A stretch of 64,000 nucleotides of DNA, taken from contig NC_060018.1 of the NCBI RefSeq assembly GCF_021134715.1, positions 10,495,501 through 10,559,500 of the forward strand, in the 5' to 3' direction. Made by a program: the position numbers and the translations under genes. This DNA comes from Daphnia pulex (taxonomy: Eukaryota; Arthropoda; Branchiopoda; Diplostraca; Daphniidae). Every line of letters begins with the position of its first letter. Position 1 is the first letter of the stretch. Positions 24,655-32,290 of the stretch are shown here, one piece after another. Under the pieces are notes generated by a model. That model did no database searches, was not told where the DNA came from, and worked only from the letters and a program-made list of their open reading frames with translations.

Positions 24655-25797
24655 ATGCCATTAACACGACATTTCTATGAATCCGATGAAGTACTATCCA
24701 CATTATATTATTGCACTAACCGTCGTGATCTATGGGAAACGGAATTCTGGTGCAACGAATGCTGCATCAGCGGATACAGCAGTGAAGCCATTTCCACTCT
24801 CTTTGAATCCTGGATCCTACAGCGTGTCCCCTTCTATTTACGATGGCTTCTTGACGCACACACATTGGCTTCACAGACTGTAACTGATGAAATGATTATG
24901 AAATCCACCATACAATTAAGTAGTTACGCAGAATGGGATAATTCATTGGTTGCCATTCTTCTTACTCCAACAGTAGACCGCGTCACACCTAAAACACCTC
25001 CCTTTATTCAAACAACTGATCCAAACCTATTATATTTATACCGTGCCTTATACCAAGGAAAAGCCCGAAGTGCTTGGGCCATATCCAGAAAGATCCACAA
25101 TGTATGGTCTGTATTACGAGAATACGGATCCTATCTCTCCCCTTTATATGCGCCATGCTTTGATATCTTGGAACGATATGAAGACCTACTCGGATACAAA
25201 TCCGATTCGTATGATATAATCATTCAATGCTGTGAAGTTCTCATGCTGTGTTTATCCGATAGTAAACGGGTCGCATCCTTTCAGGAACGGACAATTTCTA
25301 GTCGTAGTTATAGCATACCTGTAGGAAGAAAGGCAGCACGACGTTACAGTATTCCGTCTTTGGCATTGTATGGAACACGCCGAGGTGCAACATTATGTAC
25401 TCAATATCATGTAAATGGTTTATATGATATTGAGAAAGGAATAAAAGGATGTCCCTTCTGGGATGATGTATTGCAAGAATACCAACAAATGGAAAGTGGG
25501 TATCAGATGATGCGCAAACCGCATTCTATGATCTGTATGATATGATATTTCCCGATGATATTCCTGATGAATGGTCTAAAGATGAAAAGATGAAATCGCA
25601 TGACCAAGGACTTTTACATGCTGGTGAGACCATGACATTGCAAAAGTATGCAAATATACACTTTATGAAACCGTGCCGATTGGCACTGAAACGTGTTCTA
25701 CTAGATAATGTATGTATGGGAACAACCATCACGGATGCAATTGTATTACCTACAATGGATATTGTGATAACGCCATTGAAAAGACGATATATAATTT
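24655..25797 (+). pseudogene. Unrecognised viral protein (~380 aa), one frameshift
   Basis: The first 296 codons run open from MPLTRHFYESDEVLSTLYY, with a Cys/Trp-rich N-terminal part (CTNRRDLWETEFWCNECC) followed by helices. A one-base shift near 25,490 moves the frame; the C-terminal part (YDMIFPDDIPDEWSKDEK to PLKRRYII) continues to 25797. It has no transmembrane segment. The four Cys within about 30 residues could bind zinc. No family is recognised. Length and position suggest a conserved core-type viral gene worth a profile search. Confidence 0.6.
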
Positions 25798-25863
25798 GAA
25801 AAGACGATATGTTATCTAACATATCTTTGAAAAGACGATGTATAATTTGAAGAAAGACGATAT
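25776..25863 (+). repeat. TTGAAAAGACGATAT repeats after viral gene
   Basis: Four imperfect units at 25776, 25796, 25827 and 25846. The first overlaps the stop of the preceding gene. They fill the intergenic space before the convergent MORN gene. Confidence 0.8.
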
Positions 25864-25886
25864 GTGATTTGATCAAAACCGATATA

Positions 25887-26400
25887 TTATGGACGAGCGG
25901 CATTATTATTTTTCTTTGTTTTTCGTACAGACTTTTTCGGTGATGCTTTTTTTGTTGGCGATGATTTTGTTCCATCAGCAACAACCGTTAGTTTACCAGG
26001 TGATCCATCTGCTTTACATTGTCGATAGGTATCCACTCTTCCATCAGGATAGGAAATTGTTCCTGCACCATAGGCTCGTCCATTTCTGAATTTACTAACA
26101 CGTACTGAACCTTCTTTATAGGTAACTGTCCCATGTCCATCTTGTACAGACTCCTTAAATCCTCCAACATAGGTAAATTCATTGGTTACAAGTGTACCTT
26201 GGCCATGAGATGTTCCATGCACACATTCTCCTGTATATGTACCAGCATCTTGATTTGCTGTTACTGTAAATGTACCGGTTAATACAAATCCATTAAATAT
26301 GCCCGTAAATGTTCCATCATCCGTTGTAAAGGTTCCTTGACCATGCGGGATTCCATTTGTACATTGTCCTTTATATGAATTTCCACTGGTATCATCAAAT
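25887..26400 (-). pseudogene. MORN-repeat protein, viral, N-terminus lost
   Basis: The minus strand encodes successive MORN-type units (YKGQCTNGIPHGQGTFT, YTGECVHGTSHGQGTLV, YVGGFKESVQDGHGTVT, and a fourth degenerate GAGTISYPDGR) and a Lys/Ser-rich C-terminal tail ending NNNAARP. MORN repeats bind lipids or proteins and are frequent in giant viruses. No start codon is visible: at about 26,400 the sequence changes, on the same strand, into an XRN exonuclease N-terminus in a different frame. The repeats themselves are uninterrupted. Confidence 0.8.
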
Positions 26401-26673
26401 GAACAATGTACGCATCTTTGCCATCAGTACCACACCATCAATGTCAATGTATACACCTGTCTGAGGTGCAACTTCCTTCACAACTTCTTTCGTATACCGA
26501 ACTACTTCTGCAATGAGCGCAGCCTCTGTAAAGTGTAACGGATCAATGGCAGGAATACAGTGATAAATTAAACAATTAAAATCCATAAAGAGCCATGCGA
26601 CAGGATGTGCGTGAGAAGATACTAATCCATGCACACTGTGAATTAGTTTTTTATAATAAGAAGGGATACCCAT
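26400..26673 (-). pseudogene. XRN-type 5'-3' exoribonuclease, N-terminal fragment
   Basis: Starts MGIPSYYKKLIHSVHG, then the acidic active-site strand FMDFNCLIYHC, a helix (EVVRYTKEVVKEV) and YIDIDGVVLMAKMR, all hallmarks of the XRN 5'-3' exonuclease N-domain. The gene stops about 90 residues in, right where the family continues with the Gln/Arg-rich helix, and MORN-encoding sequence follows. XRN homologues in iridoviruses, marseilleviruses and mimivirus-like viruses degrade RNA. Several hundred residues are missing, so this is a deletion remnant and not a gene. Confidence 0.85.
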
Positions 26674-26730
26674 GAAGTACTACATATTATATTCGTAATA
26701 ATGCTTTAGATCTATATAATAGAAATAGAG

Positions 26731-27297
26731 ATGGCCGATCTATGAAGTGTGATAATTGGTACAATTCTACAACTTGGAGCATTAATGCCAGAATCTGTAT
26801 TATTTTGATCATTTCTTCTTTATTTTATTACACTCAATAAATCATTTGGAGTATTTGCTATTTTTATTGTGGAGCTTATTCTGTCGCATAAGTTTTTATC
26901 ATGGATGTTTACTCAAACAACGGGTGAGTCCGGACATAAAGACATAAAATGCTTTGCGGGATATAAAATACCGCGAACAGATGTACAGCAAATGGCACCA
27001 TTGCATCAATATCCATCGTATTCATTCTTTTCCATTACTGCAATTGCAACCTATCTAGGTCTATCAACAAGGGAATTTGAAGATACCATGAAAACAATGG
27101 GACCACAATGGGAAGGTCGTTCCTTTTTGTCCTGTATGTTTATTATTGGTGTACTTGTTACCTTTTTTATTGTTCGTTTAGCATTCTGTGATGCACCGAC
27201 AGAATTAATGATTGCATTCTTCGCAGCAATTGCATGTGGTTTTCTGTTTTTTAAACTAAATACAATGTTTTTTACGGTAGAAGCAATCAATTTTTAG
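26731..27297 (+). pseudogene. Multi-pass membrane protein, viral (unrecognised)
   Basis: From ATG 26731 there are four hydrophobic segments: IIGTILQLGALM, the 26,810-26,870 stretch (FLLYFITLNKS, FGVFAIFIVELI), FLSCMFIIGVLVTFFIV and MIAFFAAIACGFLFF. Two in-frame TGA codons interrupt the N-terminal part; from 26,869 the frame is open. It is followed by a second membrane gene on the same strand. Probably a virion inner-membrane protein; the family is not recognised. Confidence 0.6.
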
Positions 27298-27361
27298 GGC
27301 TTCCTATGATTGTTTCTAAAAATAAAGAGGGTGAGACCATTTATGTTTGTTCAAAGTAGTA

Positions 27362-28084
27362 ATGGATATAGAAACGACATTGAAAGATATTATATCCGAT
27401 GTAAAGTTTTTCTTAAAAGGAGGTGTTACGACATTACCACTAACCATTGGTGGATCAATGCTTATTATTGGGTTATTTACTTCAAATTATGCTATGTTAT
27501 TTTTTCTTCTTGGATTCTTATTTGCAGCACCATTTGTTGAATGGGTGATCAATACAGTTACAGCATTAGTACCAAATAATCCATTTAGCGTATTATCTAC
27601 TGATATGTGTCGTTTATCAAGTCCATTTCGAACAATGGCAAATGCTCCTGCAACAAAAGAAGTGCGTGTTGTTTCGGAATTGCTTACAATGGTTCTGTTT
27701 TTCTTTGGATACATGGGATTCAATGCATTTCAATTGTTGTACATTTATCCGAATGTAGATGGTCCAATGGACGATTCTACATCAGGTAAGGTGTCTGCAC
27801 GTAAAACACAGGCATTTATGTCACTTCTTGCAATCGTATTAGTATTAATATGTGTTATTATGTTTCAATTAACTTCAAATTGTGAATGATTCACTGCAAC
27901 GGCCTTTACAATGGTTATTGGATTTATTGTATCGAGTATCTTTTTAGTAGGTGGTGGAGCATGGTATTATCTACTTAGTTTAGTGTGTGAGAATCGTTTA
28001 TCGGATTTGTTTGGTATTGCAAATCGATTATTAGGTAAAGATGCTACAAAGAATGTACCTGTTGCTTGTGTACATATGCCATAA
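27362..28084 (+). pseudogene. Second multi-pass membrane protein, viral (unrecognised)
   Basis: ATG at 27362 (MDIETTLKDI), four hydrophobic spans (TIGGSMLIIGLF, MLFFLLGFLFAA, MVLFFFGYMGFNAFQLL, FMSLLAIVLVLICVIMF) and, beyond an in-frame TGA at 27887-27889, a fifth (MVIGFIVSSIFLVGGG) and a conserved-looking tail ending VPVACVHMP. Reading through the TGA is required to reach the tail, so the gene carries one nonsense mutation. It ends inside the hairpin at 28083. Confidence 0.6.
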
Positions 28085-28132
28085 GGTATAGCTAGTGTTG
28101 TGCTTTTAGCACAACATGTACCCTATGCCTTA
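28083..28132. terminator. Hairpin between convergent viral genes
   Basis: GTTGTGC-TTTTA-GCACAAC forms a perfect inner stem, and AAGGTATAG/CTATGCCTT pair outside it. It overlaps both stop codons of the convergent membrane-protein (+) and PI-PLC (-) genes. Its position matches the mimivirus rule that transcripts end in hairpins. Confidence 0.75.
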
Positions 28133-28879
28133 AGAACCACGTAGCAATTTAATCGTATTTGCATTAGTATGATTTACCATGATACACCGAATGACATTAT
28201 TATGAATACACATCATGATGTCATTTTCAATCTCTTCCCATAAATAATCAAATATCATTTATGGAGGATAGACGCCACTAAAATCAATAAAAATGGCCTT
28301 TGGTAGTCCATTGTTATGGAACGGCTTTAATTGAATACGTTGAGCAGCACTGTCAATGCTACTACATTCCCATGTTTCTACTGTATCAAATAATTGAGGA
28401 AATACCCATTGTGATGGAACATGATGATCACGTAATGTATCATTATCGGAATACGGAACAATATATTGACGATCTGGTTTTCCAGTAATATATTGCCATA
28501 AGGTGGATCCATCATATTCTATCATAAATGTTGTAACAGGAATGTCATGGAGAAGAATAGATGTAAAAAAAGATCCAAAGGAGGGAAGTGCAGGAGAAGA
28601 ACTGTCGCGTTTCAACCGAATGTAAATGTATTCATTGGCTTCTACTGCACATTTGATGAGTTCAGTAATGGCATGTTCAACTCTATAATTTGTGCTGAAC
28701 GTATGACTCAAATAGTATGTATTATTATCCATACGATAACGGAGATCAAATAGACGAACACCTAATGCAAATTGATCTTTCAAGGAAATATCTTGGGTTT
28801 GGGCCCATAGCCAACAGATGCACATGCATTCATCTTTAGCAACACATGCACAGAAATCGTGTGATCCGATAATAACCAT
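28130..28879 (-). pseudogene. PI-PLC X-domain protein, viral
   Basis: From ATG 28879: IIGSHDFCACVA (first catalytic His), WAQTQDISLKDQFALGVRLF then DLRY, and LSHTF (second His), the order seen in bacterial-type phosphatidylinositol phospholipase C and PLC-XD proteins. The C-terminal half has YIYIRLKRDSS and AIFIDFSGVYPP. An in-frame TAA near 28,258 separates the last 40 residues (MIFDYLWEEIENDI to KLLRGS), which stay in frame to 28130. It could cleave GPI or phosphoinositides at membranes. The nonsense codon would remove only the tail. Confidence 0.75.
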
Positions 28880-28896
28880 CTATGTGTATAACACAT

Positions 28897-29381
28897 TCAA
28901 AAAAAATCATAAAAACACTTCATTTCAATAAGGAATCGGATGGTTCGTTGAAGATCGATATGGGAGCATGTACCTTGTCGTATGGCTAATGTCATATGTT
29001 GTTGTACTAATGTAAAATATTCTTTAAAGTGAAAGATTGGTTCGTATTCTGTATATTTTTCAATAGGAAATGATTCTTTTCCTAGTCGTTGATTGACTTC
29101 ATTGTGAAGTTGAAACAACCATGTACGAATGTTTTCTTTTGTTACTGATCGGATCAGATGAGCATTCCAATAAGCGGTATAATGTTTTTTACATTGTGGA
29201 CAGGGAAGAGAATATCGTAGACTTTGAAGTAGTCCGATCCAAATTCGTGATTCTTCCTGTGGAAGTTTTTAAGTTGTTGTGATCAAATTTGTTCACATGC
29301 ACTGTGAAGGATTTTCCATAAGGCAGGACCCCATTTTCCATTGGATGGACTTTGAACAGGTGGAACTGATCTACGAAACAT
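28897..29381 (-). pseudogene. Erv1/ALR (E10R-like) thiol oxidoreductase, viral
   Basis: ATG 29381; KWGPALWKILHSACEQ is the family's N-terminal helix, PCPQCKKHY carries the CxxC redox centre, and WLFQLHNEVNQRLGK matches the FAD-binding HN.VN motif. NCLDV members form disulfides in virion proteins in the cytoplasm. Lesions: a TGA after CEQI and a frame change before the CxxC. The C-terminal 74 codons are open. AGAATAGTATA lies 14 bases upstream of the ATG (29395-29405, minus strand). Confidence 0.85.
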
Positions 29382-29390
29382 TACTAAGAG

Positions 29391-29430
29391 TGTATACTAT
29401 TCTATATACAAAATGTACACATAGAATAGG
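29391..29430. promoter_or_regulatory. Divergent viral promoter region
   Basis: Only 49 bases separate the Erv1-like ATG (29381, -) from the ATG at 29431 (+). AGAATAGTATA reads toward the Erv1 gene, and ATAGAATAGG directly precedes the right gene. Both share the GAATAG core found before other viral genes here. Confidence 0.55.
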
Positions 29431-30040
29431 ATGTCAAATAAAGATATGATGGAAGAAGAGGTTGTATATGAAGATGATGTAGATACACCTATGGAAAAAA
29501 TAACAATTGATGGAAAATCAATGAATGATATACAGGCAGCTGCATCTATGTCCAACAAAGTACCTTTAAACGAAGTACCTAATAACGGAGTACCTTCAAA
29601 CGAAGTACCCAATAACGAAGTCGTATATAAAAATAATATATCAATGAAAAATAATACACCCAATGTAGTACCTAATAATAATAATAATAATAATAAATTA
29701 AATAATAATGTACCAATGAATGAATTACCAGAGATACCAGAAGAAGAGGAAGATGAACAAGAACAATCATATGATGAAACCTTAACAAAACCAGAAACAG
29801 TATATTTGGAGAAAACATTGAGTTCATCTCAGATTAACCATATTCTGTCCCGTGTTGAACCCCGTGTAAAAAAGCAATACCATTTTCAATTTAAAAATGA
29901 AGAAGATGATACTGCCTTAAAAATGCCATGGCAAAAATACAATTAAATGTACTCTATGATGAAATGAAAAGCCATGCAGATGTGCGACTCATTCCCATTG
30001 GTCATACAGGTAAAGTTACATATGGACAGGAAGAGGGTAG
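29431..30040 (+). pseudogene. Acidic, Asn-rich low-complexity viral protein
   Basis: The frame starts MSNKDMMEEEVVYEDDVDTP, then repeats of NEVPNN(E/G)VPSN type, a poly-Asn run and an acidic EEEEDEQEQ stretch, ending in SQINHILSRVEPRVKKQYH. A frame change at about 29,930 leads into MAKIQLNVLYDEMKSHADVR and HTGKVTYGQEEG, after which coding stops. Asn repeats are typical of AT-rich giant viruses. It may once have been one gene with the block at 30317-30991. Function unknown. Confidence 0.55.
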
Positions 30041-30310
30041 AGTTTGTTGAAGTTAGAGAATTAACAAAGTGCTGATAGTGTTTAAACTTGTATGAAGTAT
30101 TCGAGGAGATACAAAAACACGTCCATTGTAAATCAGAACTGTCAAGTCAGAGTTAAGGTGTTACTAAACAGCAACCGAAGAAGACTATAGATAGGTAGCC
30201 TCACCTTCACAATCAGCGCCATTTGGTGGCTGTTACAATACAACATATATGATTACAGATTACACTTATAGGGTTCATCATTAAGAAGATATGTACATTC
30301 AATATCTGGA
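30041..30310. other. Non-coding insert-like segment within viral low-complexity gene
   Basis: About 200 bases with higher GC than the flanks and stops in every frame. ACATAT(AT)G occurs at both sides (about 30,014 and 30,243), so a short insertion with target duplication is possible, but no inverted ends are clear. Confidence 0.3.
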
Positions 30311-30316
30311 TTGAAT

Positions 30317-30991
30317 ATGATTTCCAACAGAGTTCATTTTATGTTATGTGATAAGGATAATGTAGGAAACTCAGAAACATATTATATTCGTTTATACTTT
30401 TTTCCATCACGTAATCCATCCATTCAAGAAACAGTTGTTGATTTTTTTACAACAATGGGACACAATGCAATGGGACACAATGCAATGGGACACAATGCAA
30501 TAGGTCAAAATGGAATGACTAATAATAATATGAATACAAATAATCTACTAGAAGAATCTGCTAAAAAAAGTAATACACCTAATTATCGAAAACGAGTCAT
30601 ACCTCACATTACATCTCGTAAACTTATGACACGTAAACGAAAGAGATCTGTAAAAAAATCTCCTATGTCCTATAATAATTCATATAATAACAAGTCATAT
30701 AATAACAAGTCATATAATAACTCATATACTAAATCGTATAACAATAGTCCATATAACAACTCATATGATAACAAGTCTTATAATAATATAAACTCATATA
30801 ATAGTTCCTATAATAGCTCATATAATAACCAAAATAACTAATTTAAAACAGTACGATCTTCCAAATATAAACCATACAAAAAACGTAGGTATAAAAAGCA
30901 TACTGATAAGAAGCGTACCCATAAGAAACGTGCCGATAAGAAGCGTACCCATAGAAAGCAGTATAAACATCGTATACAGTACAGATCATAA
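30317..30991 (+). pseudogene. Basic Ser-Tyr-Asn repeat viral protein
   Basis: After VHFMLCDKDNVGNSETYYIRL come three GHNAM repeats, a Lys/Arg stretch (RKLMTRKRKRSVKKS), then about a dozen SYNN-type repeats and, past an in-frame TAA at 30,839-30,841, a basic tail of DKKRTHKKRA units ending near 30,991. The charge and repeats suggest a DNA- or RNA-packaging protein; that is inference. The repeats are encoded by AT-rich tandem DNA at 30,665-30,835. Confidence 0.55.
30460..30835 (+). repeat. Coding tandem repeats (GHNAM and SYNN units)
   Basis: ATGGGACACAATGCA occurs three times at 30,461-30,505, and TCATATAATAAC-type units recur from 30,687. Such repeats expand and contract easily. Confidence 0.75.
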
Positions 30992-31054
30992 CAACTATAT
31001 CATAAAAATTGAAAATACAGAATGATATATATAAAGGAGACAATTACAATTGAA

Positions 31055-31523
31055 ATGAATGATACGCCTATCAAACAGAACTACAAAGTTCCTCGTATGT
31101 TATGGGAGAATTTTAAAGCAGTTCTGTTAGCACAATAAAAAAAAATACATTGAAGAACTTGCAAAAGTCCTAGAAGTAAACCCAATAGAATTACAGAGGC
31201 GTGTTATGCCTTCTGCAGATACCATTAAAGTTGTATTACAAGATGCAGAAGAAGGTGTCTGTCAAGCCTATGTTCAGAAAGATGCTCTTACTGTCTTTTG
31301 CAGAAAACCAATCTATTATCATTCCAGATTCTGTGCAGCACATACAGCTAATCGCTTATTGGTAAAAGATGGTAATACTACTGTGATACAGAGATTAAAA
31401 GATATTGAAACTGTCCCACCCATTTGGGCACTGAATATGGATATTATTACGTCAGCAGGACAGAATATTGGAAAAATTAATCATAGTACACAGAAAATTA
31501 AGATCTATGTACTAGATAAATGA
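31055..31523 (+). pseudogene. Unrecognised viral protein with Cys/His motif
   Basis: ATG 31055 follows a TATATATAAA sequence. The first 27 codons (MNDTPIKQNYKVPRMLWENF) are separated by a shift in a nine-A run (about 31,136-31,144) from the main part, which has a YIEELAKVLEVNP helix and VCQAYVQ..FCRKP..SRFCAAH, a possible zinc-binding C..C..C..H motif. It overlaps the SOD gene by 4 bases (ATGA). The shift in a homopolymer could be a sequencing artefact. No family is recognised. Confidence 0.6.
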
Positions 31524-31993
31524 ATAAGACTAGAAAAGCGAAAAAAGAAAAAACAGCTGCTGTTGCAGTGTTTCACGGAGCAGTAGAAGGTGATATGGTC
31601 ATTTTGAATTGTAGACAGGGTGTACGAATAAAAGCAACATTTACCGAGCTACCAAAAGTAAAACATGGGTTCCATATTCATAAAGCAGGAGATTTACGTG
31701 GCGAAGGCTGTAAGGGTGCTTGTGAGCATTATGATGTGGGGAAGCATACACATGGATCTTATACTTCGAAACAACGTCATACAGGTGATCTAGGAAACAT
31801 TGAAATGAAACACAAGAAATGTACACAAACTTATACTGTTAAAAATACTTCTGTCCGAGACTTATGGGGACGTTCTATCATTGTACATGCAGATGAAGAT
31901 GATTTGGGAAAAGGTGGATTTCCAGATTCAACAGCAATAGGTCACTCCGGAGCGCGTATTGCTTTTGCAATTATTAGACGAGGATTATGTTAG
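31520..31993 (+). CDS. Cu/Zn superoxide dismutase, viral
   Basis: Intact 157-residue frame, the usual SOD1 length. Copper and zinc ligand motifs are all present: HGFHIHKAGD, EHYDVGKHTHG, RHTGDLGN and SIIVHADEDD, then GHSGARIAFAIIRRG. Cysteines before the zinc loop (EGCKGACEHY) and at the C-terminus could form the stabilising disulfide. It would convert superoxide to peroxide. Cu/Zn SODs are known from several NCLDVs and baculoviruses, sometimes virion-packaged. It overlaps the preceding gene by 4 bases as in viral operon-like packing, has no introns and no lesions. Confidence 0.92.
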   Translation: MNKTRKAKKEKTAAVAVFHGAVEGDMVILNCRQGVRIKATFTELPKVKHGFHIHKAGDLRGEGCKGACEHYDVGKHTHGSYTSKQRHTGDLGNIEMKHKKCTQTYTVKNTSVRDLWGRSIIVHADEDDLGKGGFPDSTAIGHSGARIAFAIIRRGLC

Positions 31994-32025
31994 AACTAGG
32001 TTAGAACTGTGTTAGAACTGTGTTA
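31987..32025 (+). repeat. GTTAGAACT(GT) tandem units after SOD
   Basis: Four copies of a GTTAGAACT unit, the first overlapping the SOD stop codon. Confidence 0.7.
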
Positions 32026-32027
32026 AC

Positions 32028-32290
32028 TTATGGTTTGTTTGCAGATTTTCTAGTAGATGATCTCGATCTACTAGGAGATTTTCTACCAGGTGATCTACCA
32101 CGTCTAGTGGCAGAACGATTCGGTGATCTTCTATCAGGCGATCTTCTACCAGGTGATCTTCTACTAGATCTCATAGGAGATCTCATACCACGTCTAGTGT
32201 CAGACCGATTAGGCGATCTTCTACCTCGTCTAGTGGCAGAATGATTGGGTGAGCTTGCTCTATTGGGAGATTTTCTATGAGGTGATATTA
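32028..32290 (-). pseudogene. Arg/Ser-rich repeat protein fragment, viral
   Basis: The minus strand encodes about 85 residues of SP(G/N)R(R/K)SP and SATRRGR repeats ending STRKSANKP. No start codon exists: it emerges from the 3' end of the fibre gene at 32275-32290 in another frame. It resembles the SR-rich tails of giant-virus DNA-binding proteins. The + strand of the same repeats is also open (leucine/aspartate-rich) but is probably only the shadow. Confidence 0.5.

Noticed and set aside
25776..25863. CRISPR-like array
   Set aside because: Units are short, imperfect and without spacers of constant length; they are degenerate tandem repeats.
32020..32244. Leu/Asp-rich + strand frame as a gene
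   Set aside because: It is the complement of the Arg/Ser repeats, which make better sense as viral protein on the minus strand.
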